DNA of 64,000 bases from an uncultured Flavobacteriales bacterium (GTDB taxonomy: Bacteria > Bacteroidota > Bacteroidia > Flavobacteriales > Crocinitomicaceae). Position 1 is the first letter of the stretch. Each line of letters begins with the position of its first letter. Made by a program: the position numbers and the translations under genes. The DNA is taken from contig CAMLFH010000023.1 of NCBI GenBank assembly GCA_946479285.1, positions 3,679 to 67,678 on the forward strand, read 5' to 3'. The notes beneath the pieces are model-generated. The model worked only from the letters and a program-made list of their open reading frames with translations. It searched no databases and was not told where the DNA came from. Shown piece by piece: positions 34,989 through 42,050 of this stretch.

Positions 34989-35849
34989 TCAGGATTTTGA
35001 ATTGCAAATATCCTGGTGCAATTTCAGATACCGGGTTGGGCTCAGATTGATGAAGTGTTTGAAATCATTGATCAGTTGGCTTTGATCGTAATACCCGCAT
35101 TCGGCAATAATTTCAAACCAATCTATTTTTGAATTTGTATAAGCTACGTTTTGAATAAGGGCAATTGCTTTTAAAAACCGTTCGTACCGGTTGTATTCTT
35201 TGGCAGAATACCCAAAGTGTTTTTTATGATTGAGTTGGGTGTTCCGTTCGGTTTGATTATTTTGACCGGCAATCGATTTGATGGTATTTAACGTTTGATC
35301 ATTGAAGTTTGCGATTTGTGCTGCAATTTTACTTTGGCTTTCGAAATAGGGTTCGCTGAATGTAAGAATGTGATCTACCCGATCATGAATATCCGGGATT
35401 CTATTTAGTTCATCCCACAAATTACCAAAGGAATTTTCATTGAACGATTCACCGGGAATCAGTGGTTCATGTGCCGCCATTTCAGCATCACCGAAAAAAC
35501 GGAAAAAGGCATCATCTTTAAAATTAACCAGTAGAATTTCCGCATTCGGAGGCAACGAATAGTCGATTAAATGTTTAATAGGACCCAGCATCAGGTATTT
35601 GTCAACCTCCAAATAAGGATATTGTTTGGACTGAAAATAGGGTTTTTCTCCAAAGCTAAAGATCAAAATGGTTTGATAGGAAGGTATCAACAATTTGGTA
35701 ATGGTTTCACTGGTTTCATTCTTAGCATAATAGAAGTGAGTAAACACCTTTTCAAATGCTTCCGGAATAGCTATTCTGAAGTTGTCATAAGTTAGATTAC
35801 TATCTCCCATTGATCGATTTAAATTTTGACACCAGTTTTCGGAATGCAT
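34989..35849 (-). CDS. AraC family transcriptional regulator, 286 aa
   Basis: The N-terminal part (about 15-190) is an atypical ligand domain with strands such as TILIFSFGEKPYFQ and FKDDAFFRFFGD. The C-terminal part (about 200-286) is a double HTH: RNTQLNHKKHFGYSAKEYNR, then YERFLKAIALIQNVAY, and SKIDWFEIIAECGYYDQSQL with INDFKHFINLSPTRYLKLHQ, the classic second AraC helix pair. The ATG at 35849 (MHSENWCQ) is taken; an ATG at 35810 is also possible and a more upstream in-frame codon is only TTG. It probably controls the NAD(P)-binding gene downstream on the same strand. Confidence 0.85.
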   Translation of the reverse strand: MHSENWCQNLNRSMGDSNLTYDNFRIAIPEAFEKVFTHFYYAKNETSETITKLLIPSYQTILIFSFGEKPYFQSKQYPYLEVDKYLMLGPIKHLIDYSLPPNAEILLVNFKDDAFFRFFGDAEMAAHEPLIPGESFNENSFGNLWDELNRIPDIHDRVDHILTFSEPYFESQSKIAAQIANFNDQTLNTIKSIAGQNNQTERNTQLNHKKHFGYSAKEYNRYERFLKAIALIQNVAYTNSKIDWFEIIAECGYYDQSQLINDFKHFINLSPTRYLKLHQDICNSKS

Positions 35850-36054
35850 CTCAATATTACACAATAATCATGAAACGCTGAAAATTTCCGGAAAGACAAG
35901 TAGGTGGGAATTCCACTAAAATTCAAACCCTAAACCGCTCTACTCAAGACTAGTTTCTCCGCATTGTTTGTGTATTGGAAGATGGAGTTGTTATCTGCTG
36001 ATACCTATCTCTGTGGCTACAAGAAGTTCGGGATCTCAAATAGTCAGCGGTGCT

Positions 36055-36501
36055 TTACGTTATTAAATAATCAAAATGGACCACCTTTTGTCCTTTAGCA
36101 CCGGTAGCATGATAAAACTCTACAGCATAACCATCTTCTTCGTCTGCTTCAACCATTACAACCTCAACACCTATACTTCGGGAGTAACTATTATTTCTAT
36201 CAATTAGTAATCTACCGATCCCTTTTCTTTGAAATTCAGTTTTCACAGCAAGGTCATATATATAGACTAATGGAGACGTCGAATAATATTGATGCATTAT
36301 ATAGGAGGTTAGTCCACCAATAACCTTATTTTCAAACAGTGCCACGAAGACAAAAAAGTCCTCTTTGTTCAACAATGCTTGTAAATGAACCTCATCAGGC
36401 CTAGTGAAATTTTCCATTTCAAAAACCACTTCAAAAACGCTGATTAATTCCATGAATTTGGAAGTGTCGTTATAACTTAATTTTTCAATTTTAAAATCCA
36501 T
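36055..36501 (-). CDS. AAC(3)-I-like GNAT acetyltransferase, 148 aa
   Basis: This is a GNAT-fold N-acetyltransferase. The order ALFENKVIGGLTSYIMHQYY, then YIYDLAVKTEFQRKGIGRLL (acetyl-CoA loop R/Q-x-x-G-I-G), VEVVMVEADEEDGYAVEFYH and the closing KVVHFDYLI closely follow aminoglycoside 3-N-acetyltransferase type I (gentamicin AAC(3)-I), which has VVGALAAYVLPKF, IYIYDLAVSGEHRRQGIA and QADYGDDPAVALYTKLG in the same places. It could confer aminoglycoside acetylation or act on another amine; close homologues are often not resistance genes. It is isolated, AT-rich and next to an inverted repeat region, so acquisition is possible. Confidence 0.8.
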   Translation of the reverse strand: MDFKIEKLSYNDTSKFMELISVFEVVFEMENFTRPDEVHLQALLNKEDFFVFVALFENKVIGGLTSYIMHQYYSTSPLVYIYDLAVKTEFQRKGIGRLLIDRNNSYSRSIGVEVVMVEADEEDGYAVEFYHATGAKGQKVVHFDYLIT

Positions 36502-36523
36502 CTAGTTAGTTTAATTGTCTTAG

Positions 36524-36593
36524 CGTTCCCCCTAACCGTATATTGACGAATATAATCAAGATTTTTAGTAATCCGTGAAGTTAGAAAGGAACG
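36524..36593. repeat. Interrupted inverted repeat upstream of AAC(3)-like gene
   Basis: CGTTCC (36524-36529) pairs with GGAACG (36588-36593) and, after an internal bulge, CTAAC (36532-36536) pairs with GTTAG (36580-36584); a 43-base loop separates the arms. The TAAC/GTTA pairing superficially resembles integron attC ends but lacks the full consensus. Confidence 0.45.
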
Positions 36594-36613
36594 GTCATCT
36601 TCTTTAGCAATTG

Positions 36614-36671
36614 CGCTGAAGCTTGTACCGCGCCTAAAGCAATGGTGAAATGCTGTCGGCGTAAGCATTAG
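36614..36671. repeat. Second member of the degenerate dispersed repeat
   Basis: CGCTGAAGCTT (36614-36624), GCGCCTAA (36630-36637) and CGTAAGCATTAG (36660-36671) all have matches at 7627-7651, in changed order and orientation. This is best read as rearranged or decayed repeat sequence. Confidence 0.4.
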
Positions 36672-36890
36672 CGGGAACGGCGGAACGTGCAGTTCCTTAC
36701 TCGAGATAGGAAACATCTTAGCTTCGAACATAGATTCCATACTCAAAGCTCATGAAATAAAAGAGTATATCGTAGTGTGAGAGTGTCCCGATGGTTATAG
36801 GAAGAAGGAAAAGAAGAGAGAGTATCCGATTTGTGTCAAACGATCTTTTCTTTGTGACATTGATAATTAAAAATGAAGCTCAAGTGTTCT

Positions 36891-36910
36891 CTTTTTACCA
36901 AATGGTAAAT
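36891..36910 (+). promoter_or_regulatory. Candidate operator 1 of the Crp/Fnr regulator
   Basis: CTTTTTACCAAATGGTAAAT contains TTTACCA-AA-TGGTAAA (36894-36909), 7-base half-sites with perfect dyad symmetry. The identical 20 bases recur at 37518-37537. Its centre lies 36.5 bases before the last base of the -7 box TAACTTTG. Confidence 0.65.
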
Positions 36911-36930
36911 ACGTCGGGGTAACTATTGTT

Positions 36931-36938
36931 TAACTTTG
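36931..36938 (+). promoter_or_regulatory. -7 box of Crp/Fnr gene
   Basis: TAACTTTG is a perfect TAnnTTTG match only 2 bases before the ATG at 36941 and 5 before the ATG at 36944. No TTG lies at the -33 distance, fitting an activator-dependent promoter. The transcript start is predicted at or next to the start codon. Confidence 0.5.
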
Positions 36939-36940
36939 TA

Positions 36941-37513
36941 ATGATGAATGAATTAATAAACTATATCTTAAAGTTTGGAAATTTAAACCAGCAACAAATC
37001 GAATTTATCAAAAGTAAAACAACTGAATTGGAGTTTAAAACTGATGATTTTTTTTCGGAGGCGGGAAAAATTCCCATGCATATAGGTTTTGTTCTTGAAG
37101 GGGTTTTTCGGTGTTATTACTACAATAATAAAGGTGAAGAAATCACGAACTATTTCATTGACGAATACAGTTTTGTTTCAGATCAGCAAAAATTTGATGC
37201 ACAAGTTGCAGCTTCGGAATATGTGCAAGCTGTTACACCTTGTAAATTGCTTGTTTTCACAAAGAAAAATTGGGACGAAATTTCAAATACACTTATTGAC
37301 TGGGATAGGATTGTTGCCAAATTGGTGCAAAAATGTTTGATGGATGCGATGGACAGAAGAAGCCCCTTAGTTTCAGAAGATGCCACCACCCGTTATTTAT
37401 CGTTCCTTGAAAAATTTCCAAAAGTGGCCAATCGCGTGCCGCTTGTCTATGTGGCTTCATACCTCGGAATTACCCAACAATCATTAAGCAGAATAAGAAA
37501 AAACATTCGTTAA
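36941..37513 (+). CDS. Crp/Fnr family transcriptional regulator, 190 aa
   Basis: This cAMP-receptor-type regulator has an N-terminal cyclic-nucleotide-like beta roll (about 15-115: SEAGKIPMHIGFVLEGVFRC, YYNNKGEEITNYFIDEYSFV) and a short C-terminal HTH (about 155-190: RYLSFLEKFPKVANRVPLVY, ASYLGITQQSLSRIRKNIR). The Arg/Ser phosphate-binding pair of true CRP is not obvious, so the ligand, if any, is unknown. The frame opens at a TTG (36926) but the ATG at 36941 (or 36944) is preferred. It is flanked by identical operators and followed by an SDR gene, its probable target. The region is AT-rich compared with the neighbours. Confidence 0.88.
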   Translation: MMNELINYILKFGNLNQQQIEFIKSKTTELEFKTDDFFSEAGKIPMHIGFVLEGVFRCYYYNNKGEEITNYFIDEYSFVSDQQKFDAQVAASEYVQAVTPCKLLVFTKKNWDEISNTLIDWDRIVAKLVQKCLMDAMDRRSPLVSEDATTRYLSFLEKFPKVANRVPLVYVASYLGITQQSLSRIRKNIR

Positions 37514-37517
37514 GACG

Positions 37518-37537
37518 CTTTTTACCAAATGGTAAAT
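37518..37537 (+). promoter_or_regulatory. Candidate operator 2, identical to operator 1
   Basis: CTTTTTACCAAATGGTAAAT is an exact 20-base copy of 36891-36910. Its centre lies 36.5 bases before the last base of the next -7 element (TAACCTTTG, 37557-37565), exactly as at operator 1. Confidence 0.65.
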
Positions 37538-37556
37538 GCCTGACTATCAAAAAAAA

Positions 37557-37565
37557 TAACCTTTG
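37557..37565 (+). promoter_or_regulatory. -7 element of SDR gene
   Basis: TAACCTTTG resembles TAnnTTTG with one extra base before TTTG. Transcription is expected near 37571, about 20 bases ahead of the ATG at 37591. There is no good TTG upstream; the operator takes its place. Confidence 0.4.
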
Positions 37566-37590
37566 CATCATTAATTTAAATGAAAAAAAA

Positions 37591-38451
37591 ATGAGCAAAA
37601 AAATCGTACTGATTACTGGAACAAATAGTGGTTTTGGCTGGCTTACGGCTAATAGCATAGCGTCTTTAGGGCATAAAGTTTATGCTACTATGCGAGATAC
37701 TAAAGGTAAGAATGCCGATAAAGCAGAAGCATTGTCCAAAGTAGAGAACATAACTATTTTGGATGTGAATCTAACGGATGAAACGAGTGTGAAAAATGCT
37801 GTTGAAAGCATCCTGGCTAAAGAAGGAAAAATAGATGTTTTGGTTAATAATGCAGGTTTCAGTAGAAATGGTGTCGCTGAAAGCTTTACTACCGCTGATT
37901 TACAAGAAATGCTTGACATCAACTTAATAGCACCCTGGAGTTTGATAAAAGCTGTATTACCAACCATGCGTAAACAATCTGAAGGCTTAATCATCAATGT
38001 TACAAGTGGGTTTGGAAGGTTTGGATTTCCATTCGCTACAATGTACAGTTCTTCAAAATTTGCTTTTGAAGGATTGAGCGAAGGTCTGCACTACGAGGTA
38101 AGACCTTTGGGAGTGGATGTTGCAATAGTTCAGCCTGGTGCATTTCCAACTGAGATGTCTCAAAAACTTGCATTTGGTTCCGATACTTCCATTAATGAGG
38201 GTTATGCAGCAATTTCCGATTTTCCAAATAAGATGGGAGCTGCAGTTGGGGGAATGTTTGAAACTTTAAAACCCAACCCGCAGGATGTTGCCAACGAAAT
38301 AGTTAACCTTATGAATCTGCCTCAGGGACAAAGGCCATTGAGAACGGTGGTTGATCCATTTACAGGAACTTTTGTAAAAGCTGCTAATGACGCTATAAAA
38401 GCGGAATACGAAAAGGGTATGGTTGCATTTGGAATGAAAGACCTATTGTGA
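37591..38451 (+). CDS. SDR family oxidoreductase, 286 aa
   Basis: This is a classical short-chain dehydrogenase. TGTNSGFG (about 8-15) is the cofactor loop, NNAGFSRN (about 88-95) the NNAG motif, and NVTSGFGRFGFPFATMYSSS with SSKFAFEGLSEGL the catalytic Ser, Tyr and Lys. The C-terminal half (KLAFGSDTSINEGYAAISDF) resembles the retinol-dehydrogenase/oxidoreductase-like YpfH/YqjQ group. The substrate is unknown. Its expression is likely activated by the neighbouring Crp/Fnr protein through the identical operator. It is followed by a perfect-stem terminator. Confidence 0.88.
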   Translation: MSKKIVLITGTNSGFGWLTANSIASLGHKVYATMRDTKGKNADKAEALSKVENITILDVNLTDETSVKNAVESILAKEGKIDVLVNNAGFSRNGVAESFTTADLQEMLDINLIAPWSLIKAVLPTMRKQSEGLIINVTSGFGRFGFPFATMYSSSKFAFEGLSEGLHYEVRPLGVDVAIVQPGAFPTEMSQKLAFGSDTSINEGYAAISDFPNKMGAAVGGMFETLKPNPQDVANEIVNLMNLPQGQRPLRTVVDPFTGTFVKAANDAIKAEYEKGMVAFGMKDLL

Positions 38452-38482
38452 TAATTATCTCTTCGTCGTTTAATCAAAAACT

Positions 38483-38513
38483 AAAAGCCCTGACGATAAA
38501 TGTCAGGGCTTTT
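38483..38513. terminator. Bidirectional terminator
   Basis: AAAAGCCCTGAC (38483-38494) pairs perfectly with GTCAGGGCTTTT (38502-38513) around GATAAAT. It ends the SDR gene and may also stop the secretion operon coming from the right. Confidence 0.85.
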
Positions 38514-38896
38514 GTTATTACTATCTCAAACACGCTGCTTCTAAACAAGGTTATTTAAGTATTCAGATGATTACGATTTATTACCCTGATTCTTATCCCG
38601 TAATACAAGAGCTAATCAAAATTGAATCAATAGATCTGCATATCAGAAAAATCATGGAAAATATAAGCTTCGATTAATTGATCTGATTTTACCACATAAA
38701 GAATCGATTCGTTTAAAAAAATTAAAAAAGGGTAATCTTATTTTTTGATGTAACTGTTTTTAATTTCATTCAATTCATCTTTCTATCGAAGGATTTCATG
38801 ACAAAAAAAGAAAAGATAAAGAAAGGGTTTAAAGGGAGTCAGGTCTTATTTATTAAAGTCAGGTAAAGGTTGTGGAATGAGATCATAATTAATAGA
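38514..38896. other. AT-rich intergenic region, no gene
   Basis: This 380-base stretch between the SDR terminator and the last gene of the secretion operon shows no convincing coding frame. AGTCAGGT occurs twice (about 38837-38868), but no stable hairpin or promoter box was recognised. Confidence 0.5.
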
Positions 38897-39385
38897 TTAA
38901 TTCAACAAAATAGTTCTCACCTCTTTTTGATAAGAAATCGTAATACTTTCACGTTTAATGGATTTGATCAGGAACCCAACAAAAATCTCGTCATTCGGGT
39001 AAATCTTATACATTACTCCATCAACTGAAAGAAGGGCTCGGGGCTTTTTAGAGCTTGCTTTTTGAACAAGGCCATAATACTTAATTATTGGCCAATAAAC
39101 CACCGGTTTTTCTTTTTTGGGTTTTGGTTCTGGCGGCAGCGCATTCGGGTCTAAACCTGTTACAGGTTTTTGAACCAATCGTGTACCTTTTAAAAACGGA
39201 TCCGGATAATCTGCCTTAAGCTGAAAACTGTTTTTCGCTTGGATATCTTCTATTTTCATCTGATCCATTTGAGCAACCGGCAAATCTGATTCTTCAGAAA
39301 TATTGGAACTAATACGCACGAACAGCTTGAAGTAGATAAAACCTACTACAACCAGCAAAACATATGTGAAGCGTTTGTTTTTCAA
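38897..39385 (-). CDS. GspC/PilP-like inner-membrane protein, 162 aa
   Basis: This is the last gene of the secretion operon. It has a short cytosolic N-terminus, one membrane helix (about 7-24, YVLLVVVGFIYFKLFV), a Pro/Lys-rich linker with NALPPEPKPKKEKP at about 85-95, and a C-terminal beta domain (YYGLVQKASSKKPRALLSVD, VMYKIYPNDEIFVGFLIKSI) laid out like the HR domain of GspC or PilP that contacts the secretin. The membrane helix needs the codon at 39385, which is TTG, so a non-ATG start is proposed; no ATG exists between the preceding stop and the helix. It lies 4 bases after the FN3 lipoprotein stop. Confidence 0.6.
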   Translation of the reverse strand: MKNKRFTYVLLVVVGFIYFKLFVRISSNISEESDLPVAQMDQMKIEDIQAKNSFQLKADYPDPFLKGTRLVQKPVTGLDPNALPPEPKPKKEKPVVYWPIIKYYGLVQKASSKKPRALLSVDGVMYKIYPNDEIFVGFLIKSIKRESITISYQKEVRTILLN

Positions 39386-39389
39386 TGGA

Positions 39390-40382
39390 CTATTGTACTG
39401 TTATCGTGTTATAAATGGTTGTTGGAACAGGCCCTTCATTACCGGCTTCATCCTTTAAGATCACCCGCCAGTAATAGGTTCCTGCAGCAACATTATCGAT
39501 CGTTACTGAGTTAGAGACACTCGTTCCTGATTTATAAATGGTAGCAAAATTGGCAAAGGTCGAAAGTTCCACTTTTCCTCCAACAGGAGATTGAATGTCT
39601 CCATCGTCTACAGGTAATTCCCAGTTAAAAGTGATTGGTCCGGCGAAAGCGCTTGCATTATTGGCAGGTAGGCTAGGTGTTGCTGTTCCTGGATCCGTTT
39701 TGTCAATGTAAAAAACGCGTTTGGAGTAATTTGTTTCTCCATTTCCTGTTAAATACGCTTTTACTCCCCAGGAATAAGCTCCTTCAGGTAATTCCGTGCC
39801 ATCTTTGGATTGAATACCAACGGAAGTTAACTGATTCGCAATGTCAAGCAGTTCTCCGGAAAAGAATTCGGTATCATGCAATTCGAAAGTGCAGTGTAAA
39901 ACATTTGAAAGCGACTGGGTATTCCAGGAAAAACTTCCCGGGAAACTTTCATTGTAGTAAGCTCCGTTAGCAGGTGAAGTCAAAGTAACACTTCCGTTAG
40001 AACTACCGCTTGATGTTCCGACAGTAAATCGTTTAATCGCAGATGGATTGGAACTGAATCCCGCATTCATAGCTGTAATGCGTACTTCATATTGAGCAGA
40101 ATCCAGTCCGAAAAAGAAATTGGTTCCTGAAACGATTGAATCTAGCGGAAAGCTTTGAATATTCCCAAATTCAGGGCTTACAATCTCAATTCTGTACTTC
40201 GTTGCGCCTTCCATTTCTTCCCATTTGACGTGCACCGGATTGGCATTGATAGTAGAATTATTTGCAGGAAGAAGCAAAACCGGAGTTTCGCCGGATATAT
40301 CCTTCTCAATGAAGTCCTTACATCCGAAAATGCTGAAGGACATCAAAAGAATTAAGAGTTTATTGATAGATTTTCTGGACAT
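39390..40382 (-). CDS. Fibronectin-type-III lipoprotein in secretion operon, 330 aa
   Basis: The signal MSRKSINKLLILLMSFSIFG is followed by Cys21 in the lipobox FGC, so it is anchored in a membrane, probably the outer one. Three FN3-like units follow (about 30-125, 130-228, 232-330), with WEEMEGATKYRIEI, GAYSWGVKAYL and AGTYYWRVILKDEAGNEGPV at the strand positions typical of such domains. It overlaps the PilO-like gene by 23 bases. In the context of a secretin operon a pilotin, surface-receptor or pilus-tip role is possible, but pilotins are usually much smaller, so the role is open. Confidence 0.75.
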   Translation of the reverse strand: MSRKSINKLLILLMSFSIFGCKDFIEKDISGETPVLLLPANNSTINANPVHVKWEEMEGATKYRIEIVSPEFGNIQSFPLDSIVSGTNFFFGLDSAQYEVRITAMNAGFSSNPSAIKRFTVGTSSGSSNGSVTLTSPANGAYYNESFPGSFSWNTQSLSNVLHCTFELHDTEFFSGELLDIANQLTSVGIQSKDGTELPEGAYSWGVKAYLTGNGETNYSKRVFYIDKTDPGTATPSLPANNASAFAGPITFNWELPVDDGDIQSPVGGKVELSTFANFATIYKSGTSVSNSVTIDNVAAGTYYWRVILKDEAGNEGPVPTTIYNTITVQ

Positions 40383-40899
40383 AATTCTGAATTAATAAGG
40401 TAGTTGTTAAATCTGTTTTATTCGTTACGGGATCTTTTTCCGAACTCATTTGAAAGTGAATCAGGCGCGCATCTTCAAAGGATTGTTCCAGATCGTATAT
40501 AAATTTCAGAACCGAGATGAAATCTCCTCTCAATTCGATCTTAAAGGTATTGATTTTAAAATCAGGATGCTCAAATCCATATACTTCATCAATCTGTTTC
40601 ACTTCAATCTTTGAAGATTTTTTGGCCAGGAAATTCAAAAAACCTTGCTGCACTTCTTCTACAGAAACGTTTTCCTTACCCAAAAGCTTGTTTAATTGTG
40701 CTACATTTTTTTGAAGAATGCGGATCTCTTTTTGCGAGTTCAGGGCTTCCTGTTTTTTCATTTCCAGCTCGTTGATATAGCTGTTTGTTTCAATAGTCTT
40801 ACTGAAGGCCCTTTTATAAGACACAGCAAAAAGTAACACGGCCATGACCAGTAACGCCAGGTTCTTTTGTTTGTAGCTATATTTCTCAAATAAGGTCAT
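40360..40899 (-). CDS. GspM/PilO-like inner-membrane assembly protein, 179 aa
   Basis: The protein has a short N-terminus, one membrane helix (about 13-30, KNLALLVMAVLLFAVSYKRA), a coiled coil (about 40-75, ELEMKKQEALNSQKEIRILQ) and a small C-terminal alpha-beta domain (NTFKIELRGDFISVLKFIYD, LEQSFEDARLIHFQM) of ferredoxin-like layout, as in PilO and GspM. It overlaps the GspL/PilN-like gene by 4 bases and the FN3 gene by 23. It likely pairs with that upstream partner to bridge ATPase and secretin. Confidence 0.7.
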   Translation of the reverse strand: MTLFEKYSYKQKNLALLVMAVLLFAVSYKRAFSKTIETNSYINELEMKKQEALNSQKEIRILQKNVAQLNKLLGKENVSVEEVQQGFLNFLAKKSSKIEVKQIDEVYGFEHPDFKINTFKIELRGDFISVLKFIYDLEQSFEDARLIHFQMSSEKDPVTNKTDLTTTLLIQNYVQKIYQ

Positions 40900-42050
40900 T
40901 TGCGAATATGTATGATGATATGAAAGATGGAATTGCGATCATCCAACCTGGAATAATTAATAACCTCCACACTTTGAACCCATTCTTTCTTTTCCAAATC
41001 TTCCATCCAGTCATCCAAAATCCTGCTGTTCAGGGTAATTCCATGGATAATTATTTTGGAATTGTCTGTTTCAACTTTGTGTTTGGGTTTCAGTTGCTGC
41101 GCCAGAGGGAACAGTTCCATTTCGGTAAATTGGATGTCTTTTGGGACACTCATTCCAATTTGATCCGCATAATAGGACAAAAGGTTTCCGGATTGCATAC
41201 CCGAGTTCTGAAATAAAACCAATTTACGCTGCTTCTCTTGTCTGATACGGTCAATTACAGCAAAGTTATCCTGGTAACCGGCTATTTCCTGTTCGTAATC
41301 GGCTGCAACCTGGTTGAGGTGATTGACCAAAAAGTAATTGATGGTAAGTGTGATTAGAAAGAATCCTAAAATGCTTAATCCGAGAGTTCTGAAAAGTTTT
41401 GAATCCTTATAACCTGTTTTTGTCTGAGCCAATGTTTCGGCATCAATTCCCTGGTAGAAGAGATCCGAAGAGCGGTTCTTTTGATAAGTAAAATTGATGA
41501 CAGCTTCCAGGTAAGATGCCTGAATTTGTTTCTCCGATAATTCCTGTTCGTTTTTTGCGATAATAACCTGATCCGAAGATGGAAATGATAAGACATAATC
41601 CGATTGAATGGTATTCAACTTCTCCAATTTGAATGGTAAGATGGAAGGACCAATATACAAAGCCCAAACAAATCCCTTTGCTGCGTTAATCGGAACTAAA
41701 AATTCATCCACTATGTTCTTTCTTGCAAACGATACCAGGATCGAACCCGAACGCTCATAACTGTTGAAATAGAATTCATCTTCTCTTCCTGAAACCAATA
41801 AGCGTTCCTTATAATTGGGAACATTTTCAACACTGCGGGCTAATACACCAGCACCTCTAACATGAACAATAAACGGAATATTTTTATCGGCTTTTTTGAG
41901 AATCTCTTCCACTGATTCAAAAGTAGTCAGGTCATGCGCCATAGTTTGCTCGCTAATGCAGGCATAATGGAACAAACTATTCCCCGATTGATTATGAATC
42001 AAAATCAGGTTATACTTTTTAGGGACGCTATTTTTGAACCGGATTTTCAT
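40896..42050 (-). CDS. GspL/PilN-like inner-membrane assembly protein, 384 aa
   Basis: This bitopic protein has a cytosolic N-terminal domain (about 1-215) of actin-like flavour, as in GspL or PilM, one membrane helix (about 222-244, LGLSILGFFLITLTINYFLV), a coiled coil (about 245-290) and a periplasmic PilN/GspL-like domain (about 300-384: IIIHGITLNSRILDDWMEDL, EKKEWVQSVEVINYS). It appears to combine PilM and PilN roles as GspL does. The ATG at 42050 overlaps the secretin stop as TGATG, a translational-coupling arrangement. Confidence 0.72.
   Translation of the reverse strand: MKIRFKNSVPKKYNLILIHNQSGNSLFHYACISEQTMAHDLTTFESVEEILKKADKNIPFIVHVRGAGVLARSVENVPNYKERLLVSGREDEFYFNSYERSGSILVSFARKNIVDEFLVPINAAKGFVWALYIGPSILPFKLEKLNTIQSDYVLSFPSSDQVIIAKNEQELSEKQIQASYLEAVINFTYQKNRSSDLFYQGIDAETLAQTKTGYKDSKLFRTLGLSILGFFLITLTINYFLVNHLNQVAADYEQEIAGYQDNFAVIDRIRQEKQRKLVLFQNSGMQSGNLLSYYADQIGMSVPKDIQFTEMELFPLAQQLKPKHKVETDNSKIIIHGITLNSRILDDWMEDLEKKEWVQSVEVINYSRLDDRNSIFHIIIHIRK

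Larger units (their letters stand above)
36502..36890. other. Structured intergenic region, no gene
   Basis: No convincing gene is seen. It contains an imperfect inverted repeat (36524-36593), a member of the degenerate repeat family (36614-36671) and a small hairpin GGAAC-GTGCA-GTTCC (36682-36696). Confidence 0.5.

Noticed and set aside
36524..36593. Integron attC site beside the AAC(3)-like gene
   Set aside because: The arms pair as TAAC/GTTA, but the R' and R'' boxes fail the RYYYAAC/GTTRRRY consensus, the site is upstream rather than downstream of the gene, and there is no integrase in the window.
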